DNA of 64,000 nucleotides from DASQHW01 sp963837155 (lineage in GTDB: Bacteria > Actinomycetota > Acidimicrobiia > IMCC26256 > PALSA-610). The first letter of the stretch is position 1, and each line of letters starts with the position of its first letter. Position numbers and translations under genes: made by a program. Below, piece after piece: positions 46,755 to 54,822 of this stretch. Under the pieces are notes generated by a model. That model saw nothing but the letters and a program-made list of their open reading frames with translations. It had not been told where the DNA came from and did no database searches. The DNA is taken from the NCBI GenBank assembly GCA_963837155.1, contig CAWIMB010000002.1, positions 1,860,001 through 1,924,000 on the forward strand. The letters are read 5' to 3'.

Positions 46755-47459
46755 TCAGTTGACCAAACGGATGCCGGTGATGCCACCGTCGAGCAGGAAG
46801 TCGGCACCGGTAGTGAACGTCGTGTCGGCAGCCAGGTAGGCAACCGCGGCCGCGACCTCTTCGCACGTCACCATCCGTCCCAACGGTTGGCGACGGCGCA
46901 ACGCCTCGAGCGTCGAGACGGGATCGTCCTGGGCGGCGGCGAGGCGTTCGACCCACGGGCTCGACACGGTGCCGGGCGACACGCAGTTGACGCGGATGCC
47001 GTACGCGACCTCGTCGGCGGCCAGCGCACGTGTGAGCGCGAGCACCGCGCCCTTCGAGGCCGAGTAGACGGCGCGCTCGACGAGACCCACGGAGGCGACC
47101 ACCGAGCATGTGTTCACGATGACGCCGCGACCCGCGGCGCGCATGACGGGCAGGACGGCGCGACACATGTTGGCGACGCCGAACACGTTGACCGCGAACA
47201 CGCGTTGCCATTCATCGGCCTCGGCCGTGACCGCGTCGCCGACCGCGCCGACGCCGGCGTTGTTGCACAACACGTCGATCCGTCCGTGCTCGGCGACAAT
47301 GTCCGCCGTTTTCGCCGCACACGCGTCCGAGTCGGTGACATCGAAGCCGTCGAGAACGTCGAGACCGATGACGACATCACCGATCGCGCGGAAGCGCTCC
47401 GCGAGCGCGGTGCCGATCCCACCTCGCGAACCAGTGACAATCACGACTCGTTCGGTCAT
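46755..47459 (-). CDS. SDR-family dehydrogenase
   Basis: 234 residues, classical short-chain dehydrogenase. Cofactor loop TGSRGGIGTAL, NNAGVG, catalytic Ser/Tyr/Lys in YSASKGAVLAL, and a C-terminal GADFLLDGGITG. The neighbouring genes suggest a 2-keto-3-deoxy-L-fuconate dehydrogenase role, which is inference. I start at ATG 47459 (TERVVIVTG); an in-frame ATG 18 bases upstream is possible. It is divergent from the fuconate-dehydratase-like gene, 51 bases away. Confidence 0.85.
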   Translation of the reverse strand: MTERVVIVTGSRGGIGTALAERFRAIGDVVIGLDVLDGFDVTDSDACAAKTADIVAEHGRIDVLCNNAGVGAVGDAVTAEADEWQRVFAVNVFGVANMCRAVLPVMRAAGRGVIVNTCSVVASVGLVERAVYSASKGAVLALTRALAADEVAYGIRVNCVSPGTVSSPWVERLAAAQDDPVSTLEALRRRQPLGRMVTCEEVAAAVAYLAADTTFTTGADFLLDGGITGIRLVN

Positions 47460-47493
47460 CGGCGCATCATGACGCACCGCCGGAACGCGTGTC

Positions 47494-47499
47494 TAAGAT
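47494..47499 (+). promoter_or_regulatory. Putative -10 box of enolase-type dehydratase gene
   Basis: TAAGAT is ten bases before ATG 47510, giving a leader of only a few bases. It sits in the intergenic space shared with the divergent SDR gene; no -35 box is evident. Confidence 0.3.
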
Positions 47500-47509
47500 C
47501 CGAAACCTG

Positions 47510-48799
47510 ATGACGCGCATCATGGCCGCGCGCACGCTGGACGTGCGCGCGCCGACCTCGCTGACGCTTGCCGGCTCCGACGCGGTGCACCAGGACCCTG
47601 ACTATTCGGGCGCGTACGTCTTCCTCGCGACCGACGGGCCGCACGAGGGTGTCGGGATGACGTTCACGCTCGGGCGCGGCAACGACCTCTGTTGCGCGGC
47701 CATCGAGCAGCTCGCTCCGTTCGTGGTCGGCCGTGATCTCGAAGAGCTGGTCGCCGACTCCGCCGCGCTCTGGCGCCGGCTCACGAACGACGGGCAGCTG
47801 CGATGGCTCGGACCGGAGAAGGGCGTCGTGCACCTGGCCACCGCGGCAATCGTGAATGCGGTCTGGGACCTGTGGGCGAAGGTCGAGGGCAAGCCACTCT
47901 GGCGGCTGGTCGCCGACCTCACGCCCGAGCAGTTCGTCGCCGCGGTCGACTTCCGTTACCTCACTGATGTACTCGACCGCGACCAGGCCCTCGATCTCCT
48001 GCGCGCGCAGGCGCCCACTCGTGCGCAGCGGATCGCTGAGCTCGAGCGCGACGGGTATCCCGCGTACATCACGTCGGCGGGCTGGTTGGGATACGACGAC
48101 GAAACGGTGCGCGCCCTCTGTCGCGCCGCGCTGGCCGACGGGTGGCAATGCTTCAAGACCAAGGTGGGTATTGATGTCGCCGCCGACGTGCGGCGATGCG
48201 AGTTGATGCGCGAAGAGATCGGCGACTTCACGCTGATGGCCGATGCCAATCAAGTGTGGGACGTGGGGGAGGCCATCGCATGGATGCGGCACCTCGAGCC
48301 GTTTGTGCTCCGCTGGATCGAGGAGCCGACCAGTCCCGACGACGTATTGGGCCACGCCGCGATTCGCCGGGCCGTTGCCCCAGTCGGTGTCGCCACCGGC
48401 GAGCACGCCGCCAACCGGGTGGTGTTCAAACAGCTGATGCAGGCCGGCGCGATCGACTACTGCCAAATCGACGCGTGCCGCCTCGGTGGCGTCAACGAGG
48501 TACTGGCTGTGCTGCTGTTGGCCGCACGGTTCGGTGTGCCGGTGTGCCCGCATGCCGGCGGCCTCGGCTTGTGCGAGTACGTGCAGCATCTCGCTGCCAT
48601 TGACTACGTGTGCGTGAGCGGCAGCCTCGACGATCGCACTGCCGAGTTCGCGGATCATTTGCACGAACACTTCGTGCACCCCGCGGTGATCCGTGACGCG
48701 CGCTACGTCATGCCAACCGCGCCCGGGTATTCCATCGACATGCATCCCGAGTCGTACGCCGAGCTCAAGTTTCCCGGCGGTAGTGCATGGCGACAATGA
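47510..48799 (+). CDS. L-fuconate-dehydratase-like enolase-superfamily enzyme
   Basis: 429 residues, mandelate racemase/enolase superfamily. The N-terminal capping domain has the L-fuconate dehydratase (ENOSF1/FucD) pattern DAVHQDPDYSGAYVFLATDG and FTLGRGND. Catalytic KxK in CFKTKVG, metal ligands in LMADANQVWD, IEEPTSPDD and ATGEHA, and the His in CPHAGGLGL. It dehydrates an acid sugar to a 2-keto-3-deoxy acid. I use ATG 47510 because the product then aligns as MTRIMAARTLDVR, like its relatives; GTG 47489 is an alternative. It overlaps the aldo/keto reductase gene by 13 bases. Confidence 0.88.
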   Translation: MTRIMAARTLDVRAPTSLTLAGSDAVHQDPDYSGAYVFLATDGPHEGVGMTFTLGRGNDLCCAAIEQLAPFVVGRDLEELVADSAALWRRLTNDGQLRWLGPEKGVVHLATAAIVNAVWDLWAKVEGKPLWRLVADLTPEQFVAAVDFRYLTDVLDRDQALDLLRAQAPTRAQRIAELERDGYPAYITSAGWLGYDDETVRALCRAALADGWQCFKTKVGIDVAADVRRCELMREEIGDFTLMADANQVWDVGEAIAWMRHLEPFVLRWIEEPTSPDDVLGHAAIRRAVAPVGVATGEHAANRVVFKQLMQAGAIDYCQIDACRLGGVNEVLAVLLLAARFGVPVCPHAGGLGLCEYVQHLAAIDYVCVSGSLDDRTAEFADHLHEHFVHPAVIRDARYVMPTAPGYSIDMHPESYAELKFPGGSAWRQ

Positions 48800-49752
48800 G
48801 CCCCTCGTGGCAAGCGCGCCGGCCGCTCGGCGCGCGCGGCCCGGCCGTCACCGGGCTCGGCTTGGGGTGCGCACCGATCGGCAACATGTTCGCCGCGGTT
48901 TCCGACGACGACACGCGCGCCACCATCGACACCGCATGGAACGCGGGAATCCGGTACTTCGACACCGCTCCGCTGTATGGCCACGGACTCTCGGAACGCC
49001 GCCTCGGGCAGGCACTCGCCACGCGACCACGAGACGAGTACGTGCTGTCGACCAAAGTCGGCCGCTTGCTCCAGCCCTCGGGGCCAGATGCGCCGCCGCC
49101 GACGATCTTCACCGGTGTCAACGAGCTCATCCCGCACTTCGACTACTCGCATGACGGCGTGCTGCGTTCGATCGACGACAGCCTGGGCCGGTTGGGAACC
49201 GACCGGCTCGAGATCGTGCTCGTGCATGATCCCGACGACCATGAAGACGTCGCCCGGCGTGAGGCGTTTCCGACCCTGCTGCGCCTGCGCGACGAGGGAG
49301 TCATTGCCGCGGTCGGGTGCGGCATGAACCAGGTGCCGATGCTGCAACGATTCGTCGCCGAGATCGACCTCGACTGTGTGCTGCTCGCCGGGCGCTACTC
49401 CCTGCTCGACCGGAGCGGCGCCGAACTCCTCGCGACGTGCGCCGAGCGCAACGTGGGCGTGATCCTCGGGGGCGTGTTCAACAGCGGCGTCCTTGCCGAT
49501 CCCGACCGCCACGCGTCCTACGACTACGCCCCGGCTGCGGCCGACGTGGTTACCCGCGCCCGCGAACTCCGGGCTCGGGGCGTGGCGCACGGCGTCGCAC
49601 TGCCCGCGGCCGCGTTGCAGTTCGCCCGCCGCCACCCGGCGGTGACGACCGTGGTGATCGGCGCCCGCTCGGCGGCCGAGGTCGAGCTCGATGTCGGGTT
49701 CGCGTCCGCGGTCATCCCCGACAGCCTGTGGCCCGAGCTCGATTCCGAGTAG
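48787..49752 (+). CDS. Aldo/keto reductase, D-threo-aldose 1-dehydrogenase-like
   Basis: 321 residues, a TIM-barrel aldo/keto reductase. Catalytic Asp/Tyr in FDTAPLYGHGLSERRLG, Lys in YVLSTKVGRLL, His in LVHDPDD. The N-terminal spacing and late segment FARRHPAVTTVVIGARSAAEV resemble L-fucose/D-threo-aldose dehydrogenases, which oxidise the sugar to its lactone with NAD(P)+. This fits step one of an L-fucose route next to a fuconate dehydratase. The lactonase step has no obvious gene in the window. It overlaps the preceding gene and converges on the helicase gene with no gap. Confidence 0.85.
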   Translation: MATMSPSWQARRPLGARGPAVTGLGLGCAPIGNMFAAVSDDDTRATIDTAWNAGIRYFDTAPLYGHGLSERRLGQALATRPRDEYVLSTKVGRLLQPSGPDAPPPTIFTGVNELIPHFDYSHDGVLRSIDDSLGRLGTDRLEIVLVHDPDDHEDVARREAFPTLLRLRDEGVIAAVGCGMNQVPMLQRFVAEIDLDCVLLAGRYSLLDRSGAELLATCAERNVGVILGGVFNSGVLADPDRHASYDYAPAAADVVTRARELRARGVAHGVALPAAALQFARRHPAVTTVVIGARSAAEVELDVGFASAVIPDSLWPELDSE

Positions 49753-51456
49753 TCACGCGCAGCGGCACGGGACGGTTTGGTCGAGCACCTGCCACCGGTA
49801 TTCGACGAGTGGCGATGCTTCGCCACAACCCGTGCAGCTGATGCGCCACCCCGAACCGACGCGCGCGATCTCGAGCGCCACCTGCCCCGTCGACAATCGC
49901 TTGGGCTTGACCCTCGGCTTGCTGACGCGCGGCAGTTCGCTGAGTGCGAGCTCGAGGTACGACGCCTTGTCGCTCGGCGGCGGAAGTCGCGTCTCGAGCG
50001 CTCGGATCGTGGCTTCGTCGATCGCGTCTTCGTGATTCTGTTGAGCAAACGTCAAGAGCGCGTAGGCGACTTCGACGTCGGAGGCGTCGGCGGTGGCGGC
50101 GATGCGCGAGTAGCTCTCGAGATGCTCGGGCTCGGGAACGATCTCCGGGCCGGGCTGGGCGAGGAACGCGTCGAGCTCGGCGAAGCGTGCGCTGTCGAAG
50201 ATCCCCGTCGCGGCGGCGATGCGCTCGATCTCGTCGAGAAACCCGTCACGCTCGATGCGTTGGGCGGGGTCCTCCAACGTGTCTTTGGCGAACATGATCA
50301 CGAAGCGGGCCGCGACGCCCGCTCGTTTGCGGCGCAGGATGCGGCCCATGCGCTGGATCATTTGGCGCCGGGTGCGGCTCGCGCTCATGACGACACCGAG
50401 GTTCGCGTCCGGGACGTCGATGCCTTCGTCGAGCACACGGGGAGCCGCGACCGCGTCGAGTTTTCGATCGCGGAGGTCGTCGAGAATCTCGCGCCGTTGA
50501 CCGCGTGCCGTCGTGCCGGTGATCACGTCGATCGACACCAGCGGATCCAGCCGGTTGATCGCATGGTTCGCGGCGCGCACGGTCTCGGTGAACACCAACG
50601 CGCCGTCCGCAGCCTCGATGGCCGGACCAAGGCTGCCGAGGAGCTCGTACTTTCCGCTAGACTGCGCCACGATCTGGCGCCGCTTGGAAAACGCGTCGAG
50701 GTAATCGCGGGCGGCGCGGCCGTCGGCGCCCGCGTCGCGTTCGGCGAGGTGCGCGACCGCGGCGAGAAAGTCCCCGAAGGGCTCGAGCGGCATGTCTCGC
50801 ACCAGACGGAGGTGATGACGCGCGCCGACGAGACGCTGCTCGACCGCGGCATATTCCGACCGTTCGTCGACCGACAGCGGCACCCCGACGAACGCCACGT
50901 GCGGGGGCGCGCACACCCCATCGGCGATCGCCTCCTGGAAGCCGTAGCGAAAACACACACCGCCGAAGTACGGCAGCAGCAACTCGGTCACGGCGTCGTC
51001 GCTGCGTTCAAGCGTCGCGGTGAGACCGAGCCGTTCCTCGTACTGGGGGAGCAGCGCGCGTCGCAGGGTCTTGCCACCCAGACCGTGACACTCGTCCGCG
51101 ATCAGCAGGCCGCCGGCTGTAGTGGGCGGCACCGGTTTGTATGCCGCCGCGGAGTGGCGGGTCGCGATGAGCACGTCACATGCGGTCGGTACATCCTTCC
51201 CGTCGTCGCCCAACCGCCCGATCCGGCGTTCGGGCATCGCAGCAGTCAGCCGGCCGTACCACTGCTGCATGAGCACACGTGAGGGAACGAGCACGAGCAC
51301 AAAGCGATCCCTGCGCAACGCGTCGATTGCGGCCGCGATCGCGACGTCAGTCTTCCCCGAGCCGGTGACCGCCTCGATCACGCCGCGGCGGCCGCACCGC
51401 AGCCAGCTGATCAGGGCGTCGAGTTGCCAACGGTAGAGCTCGTGGGCGGCGGGCAT
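49753..51456 (-). CDS. SF2 DEAD/DEAH-type helicase with C-terminal Cys motif
   Basis: 567 residues. Walker A AVTGSGKTDVAI, motif Ia LVPSRVLMQQW, motif II LLIADECHGL (DECH), motif III GLTATLERSD, a late GTTARGQRREIL, motif V VLDEGIDVPDANL and motif VI QMIQRMGRILRRKR. It is of the XPB/RadD-like group. The C-terminus ends with CTGC...CRC, four cysteines that could form a zinc site. RadD-type helicases act in DNA repair, but the role here is unknown. ATG 51456 is chosen because 49 upstream residues have no helicase homology. It converges on the aldo/keto reductase. Confidence 0.85.
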   Translation of the reverse strand: MPAAHELYRWQLDALISWLRCGRRGVIEAVTGSGKTDVAIAAAIDALRRDRFVLVLVPSRVLMQQWYGRLTAAMPERRIGRLGDDGKDVPTACDVLIATRHSAAAYKPVPPTTAGGLLIADECHGLGGKTLRRALLPQYEERLGLTATLERSDDAVTELLLPYFGGVCFRYGFQEAIADGVCAPPHVAFVGVPLSVDERSEYAAVEQRLVGARHHLRLVRDMPLEPFGDFLAAVAHLAERDAGADGRAARDYLDAFSKRRQIVAQSSGKYELLGSLGPAIEAADGALVFTETVRAANHAINRLDPLVSIDVITGTTARGQRREILDDLRDRKLDAVAAPRVLDEGIDVPDANLGVVMSASRTRRQMIQRMGRILRRKRAGVAARFVIMFAKDTLEDPAQRIERDGFLDEIERIAAATGIFDSARFAELDAFLAQPGPEIVPEPEHLESYSRIAATADASDVEVAYALLTFAQQNHEDAIDEATIRALETRLPPPSDKASYLELALSELPRVSKPRVKPKRLSTGQVALEIARVGSGWRISCTGCGEASPLVEYRWQVLDQTVPCRCA

Positions 51457-51767
51457 GAGAGATCTACGGTACCGGGCCGCAGCGCGACCATTTGACGCCT
51501 GCCCCACACAGCAGACTGGTCCTCGGAGACGCTCGAAGACAGCCACGCCGTGGCCTTGCCGTTCGTGAACGGCACTGTCGTATGGGTTGGGTCCGCGCCA
51601 CATCCGGCAAGCTCAGGAGTGATGCGCAGCGCCAACGACTGGGATGGGAACACGCGCGACGTCGCTCCCTCCAAGTTGCCGCGGATCTCGCTGCAGCCTG
51701 CCCACCGCCCGTCGTCCCTGCCAAGTCTTCGCAGTCTGGCTACGGCCCGCGATCGTATGATGTCGCG
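51457..51767. other. Intergenic region, divergent genes
   Basis: 310 bases separate the helicase and NTF2-like starts. Open frames run through it on both strands but show no codon or domain pattern I trust. It holds a putative leaderless promoter at its right edge (51756-51761). I see no RNA gene or clear repeat. Confidence 0.6.
51756..51761 (+). promoter_or_regulatory. Putative -10 box of leaderless NTF2-like gene
   Basis: TATGAT is followed by six bases (GTCGCG) and the GTG at 51768. It is the closest of the set to the TATAAT consensus and sets the start of the small gene. Confidence 0.5.
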
Positions 51768-52115
51768 GTGCAGCGAGACGAGGTGATCGCGACCGCCACG
51801 CGGTATCTCGATGCGCTCGTCAGTCACCGAGGCGACGACGTTCCGTTCGCGGCGGACTGCCGGCGCACCGAACGCGGCCAGAACACCGGCGCCTCCGCCA
51901 AGGAGATATGTGACCAGCTCGCGAGCGAGATCATGCACGGCATCACGGGCTACCGCGACGTGCGGTGGTTCGTCGACGGCGACAACCTGATCGCGTTCTA
52001 CGTGCTCGACGCGTACGGCATGAACGTCGAAATCGCCGAACGATTCCTCATCCGCAACGGCAAGATCCACGAGATCGAAGCAATCTTCGAACTCCCTCGA
52101 GGGGGTGCAACATGA
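51768..52115 (+). CDS. Small NTF2/SnoaL-like protein
   Basis: 115 residues. The cone-fold pattern is visible: helix ATATRYLDALVSHR, a middle CDQLASEIMHG helix, strand VRWFVDGDNLIAFYVLD, and a final FLIRNGKIHEIEAIFE strand typical of SnoaL-like proteins. Members are small cyclases, isomerases or ligand-binding partners. GTG 51768 fits a leaderless start. The stop overlaps the amidohydrolase ATG (ATGA), so the two are translationally coupled and probably act on the same compound. Confidence 0.65.
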   Translation: MQRDEVIATATRYLDALVSHRGDDVPFAADCRRTERGQNTGASAKEICDQLASEIMHGITGYRDVRWFVDGDNLIAFYVLDAYGMNVEIAERFLIRNGKIHEIEAIFELPRGGAT

Positions 52116-53404
52116 ACGGCAACGCACCGATTGTTGTGGTCTCGTGCGATTCCCACGTGGGCCCCAAGCTTCGGGAACAACTCCGCGACTACTGCCCGCA
52201 GAAGTATCTCGAAGAGTTCGACGCGTTCGTGGCTCGCGAAGACAAGCGCGCCACGCCGATGCTCGGCTCGCGACTGCAACATCCCAACATCGAACGCGCG
52301 GGTCACTACGACGCGCACGCGAGGCTCGCCGACATGGATGCCGACGGTGTCGCCGCCGAGCTCATGTGGCACTTCAGCCAGAACGGCGAGAACCTGCCGT
52401 GGATCGGTATCGGCCTCGGCACAGTACGACGCGACCAGTTCGAGCTCGGAGCCGTCGCCTACGACATTTACAACCGGTGGCTCGCCGACTTCTGCGCGAC
52501 CGATCCCGAGCGCCTCCTCGGTCTCGTTTACATCCCTACATGGGACATCGACGCGTCGATCAGAACGCTCGAGTGGGCGCGCGCACGCGGCCTCCGGTGC
52601 GTGAACTTCTCCGCACCCGGCCGGCCCGGTGTCAAGGAGTACAACCATCTCGACTGGGATCCGTTCTGGAGCGCGTGTACCGATCTCGGATTCGCGTTGT
52701 CGACGCACTCGAGCGGCGGTCCGCTGTTCGACTTCTCCGGCGGTCCGGGGATGCTGCCGATCATCGCCTACGAGGGCGGCAGCTTCATGTCACGCCGCGC
52801 GGTGTGGATCCTCACCTTCGGCGAGGTCTTCGAGCGGCACCCCGCCCTCAAGCTCGTGATCACCGAGCAGGTCGAGGGCTGGTACGTGCCCACGATGCAG
52901 GAGCTGGACTCGTTCGACACGTCGAACAGCCGGAGCGGGTTGCCGATGCGGCCGAGCGAATACATCCGGCGCAACGTGTTCCTCGGCGCGAGCTTCATCT
53001 CGCAGTGGCAGGCACAAGACGCGGTCGCGCACGACTATGTCGACAACGTGTTATGGGGTCGCGACTACCCGCACGTCGAAGGCGTGTTCCAAGCCACGCG
53101 TCGACATGACGAGGAGCCGATGACGAAGGTCGCGCTTCGCCACGTGTTCCATACTGTGCCGCCGGACGCAGCGGTGAGGATGCTCGGAGAGAACGCGTTG
53201 CGCGTGTTCGACCTTGACGAGCCGTACTTGCGCAGCGTCGCAGCACGCACCAACGCGCCGACGCTCGATGAGCTCGCGGTTGCCCCGACGACGTTGCCGC
53301 CGAACGACGGCCTGGGATTCGTCGGTCAATCGGGTCCGCGGCCACTCGAACCCGAACGGCTCGCACACGCCGAACGACGAAAGCAGCGTCTCGCTCGCGC
53401 GTGA
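52112..53404 (+). CDS. Amidohydrolase (Amidohydro_2 family)
   Basis: 430 residues. N-terminal VVSCDSHVGP (D-x-H in place of HxH), ARLADMDADGVAAELMW, later ALSTHSSGGPL and LWGRDYPHVEGVFQATR with the late Asp. Similar in type to the amidohydrolase at 3402 but not a near-identical copy. It may hydrolyse or decarboxylate a cyclic acid; it does not look like L-fuconolactonase. A basic C-terminal tail ends the protein. AGGGGG lies just upstream of the ATG. It converges on the hydrolase-cyclase with a 6-base gap. Confidence 0.85.
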   Translation: MNGNAPIVVVSCDSHVGPKLREQLRDYCPQKYLEEFDAFVAREDKRATPMLGSRLQHPNIERAGHYDAHARLADMDADGVAAELMWHFSQNGENLPWIGIGLGTVRRDQFELGAVAYDIYNRWLADFCATDPERLLGLVYIPTWDIDASIRTLEWARARGLRCVNFSAPGRPGVKEYNHLDWDPFWSACTDLGFALSTHSSGGPLFDFSGGPGMLPIIAYEGGSFMSRRAVWILTFGEVFERHPALKLVITEQVEGWYVPTMQELDSFDTSNSRSGLPMRPSEYIRRNVFLGASFISQWQAQDAVAHDYVDNVLWGRDYPHVEGVFQATRRHDEEPMTKVALRHVFHTVPPDAAVRMLGENALRVFDLDEPYLRSVAARTNAPTLDELAVAPTTLPPNDGLGFVGQSGPRPLEPERLAHAERRKQRLARA

Positions 53405-53410
53405 CGGCCC

Positions 53411-54751
53411 TCAGGAATCCGCCGTGTGGACGGCCCACTCGCCCGGGACGCCCTTGAGCGTGTAGTTGCCCTTCGCGGTGAACGCGAGGTCGGATCCGAT
53501 GACGAGGTCCTTGACGGTCGAGGTCACGAGTACCTCACCGGGTCCGGCGATTTCTGCAACCCGTGCACCGATGTGCACCGCCATGCCGGCCACATCGTCG
53601 CCCTGAAGCTCGACCTCGCCGGTGTGCAGACCCGATCGCACGTCGAGACCGAGCGTGCGGACAGCTTCGGCGACGGCCTGTGCGCAACGTACCGCGCGCC
53701 CCGGTCCGTCGAACAACGCGAGGAAGTCGTCGCCACGCGTGTTGATCTCGCGGCCGCGATGCTGGTTGAGCTCGCGACGGACGCGCGTCCGAAAATCGTC
53801 GAGCAGCTCGCGCCACTTGCGATCGCCGAGCGTTGCGGCCCGTTCGGTTGACCCGGCGATGTCGGTGAAAAGTACAGTGGCGAGCACGCGGTCGACTTCG
53901 ACCGTTCGCGTCGGTCGATGACCCGTGAGGAACTCCTCGATGACGTCGAGCATGTCGTCTTCTCCGTGGAGCGCACCGTTGCTGTGGAAGTCGCCCGGCA
54001 GTTCGACATAGCGCGCACCCGCAACAGCTTCGGCAATGTATCGACCGTGCGCGGGCGGTAGCAGCGGGTCTCCCGACCGATGGACGACAAGGCTCGGTGC
54101 CGAGATCGCAGGGAGCGCCGCGCGCACGTCCATCTCGGCATTGTGATCGAGGATGTCGCGCGCGCCGCCCGGAGTGGACGCGGCGCGTTCGTAGCGCGCG
54201 AGGAACTGGTTGGTCGCGTCGTCTTCGGGCATGTTCGCGGCGAAAAACCGCAGTGCCTGACCGGTGCCCCACTGCTCGCTCACGAGTTGGTTGAAGCCCT
54301 TTACAAGCACAGGGTCGGCGCCGATCTCGTAGTCGGGCGCGGCGAGCAGGCGGGCGAACGTGTCCCACATCACGAGGGCCGTCGCGCGCTCGGGGTACGT
54401 CGCCGCGAACAGCAAGGTCAATGGACCACCCTCCGAGAGGCCGACCAACGCTGCGCGCTGGGAGCCGGACGCGTCCATCACGGCGCGGATGTCGTCCATG
54501 CGCTCCTCGGCCGATCCGAATCCCAGGCTGCGGTCGGATGCTCCCGTGCCCCGCTTGTCGAAGGTAATGACGCGCGAAAAGGCGGCCAGGCGATGGCAGA
54601 TGCCGCTATAGAGCGGTGAGTCCTCGAGGAAGTCCTGATGGGAGACGAACCCAGGAATGAACACGGTGTCGACAGGGCCGTCACCGAGCACCTGATACGC
54701 GATGCTCAGCTCACCGCTCTGCGTATAACGCGTCCCGCTCGTTGCGACCAC
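53411..54751 (-). CDS. Alpha/beta-hydrolase - class III adenylyl cyclase fusion (Rv1900c-like)
   Basis: 446 residues from GTG 54751, preceded by GGGGAG at six bases (an upstream GTG at 54796 lacks one). Residues 1-280 are an alpha/beta-hydrolase with nucleophile Ser 106 in VGLSEGGP and oxyanion FIPGF. From about residue 290 a class III nucleotidyl cyclase follows: metal Asp 297 in FTDIAGS, Asp 341 in TRGDD, transition-state Arg 397. The substrate-specifying Lys is replaced by Asn 337 and the Asn by His 393, the same changes as in M. tuberculosis Rv1900c, which remains active. It should couple lipid or ester binding to cAMP output. Confidence 0.88.
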   Translation of the reverse strand: MVATSGTRYTQSGELSIAYQVLGDGPVDTVFIPGFVSHQDFLEDSPLYSGICHRLAAFSRVITFDKRGTGASDRSLGFGSAEERMDDIRAVMDASGSQRAALVGLSEGGPLTLLFAATYPERATALVMWDTFARLLAAPDYEIGADPVLVKGFNQLVSEQWGTGQALRFFAANMPEDDATNQFLARYERAASTPGGARDILDHNAEMDVRAALPAISAPSLVVHRSGDPLLPPAHGRYIAEAVAGARYVELPGDFHSNGALHGEDDMLDVIEEFLTGHRPTRTVEVDRVLATVLFTDIAGSTERAATLGDRKWRELLDDFRTRVRRELNQHRGREINTRGDDFLALFDGPGRAVRCAQAVAEAVRTLGLDVRSGLHTGEVELQGDDVAGMAVHIGARVAEIAGPGEVLVTSTVKDLVIGSDLAFTAKGNYTLKGVPGEWAVHTADS

Positions 54752-54822
54752 TCCCGGCTCCCCGCTTCGTCGCACTGCGCCATTGCAGTTTGTCACAGCT
54801 GCGCTCGATGAAGCGTTTCAGC

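Noticed and set aside
51411..52127. A 238-residue minus-strand frame spanning the helicase start and NTF2-like gene
   Set aside because: It covers most of a gap and might look like a gene, but overlaps the better-supported NTF2-like coding region and shows no family pattern.
52112..53404. Amidohydrolase as the missing L-fuconolactonase of the sugar cluster
   Set aside because: Fold family is the same, but it is coupled to an NTF2-like gene and its sequence pattern resembles large actinobacterial amidohydrolases instead.
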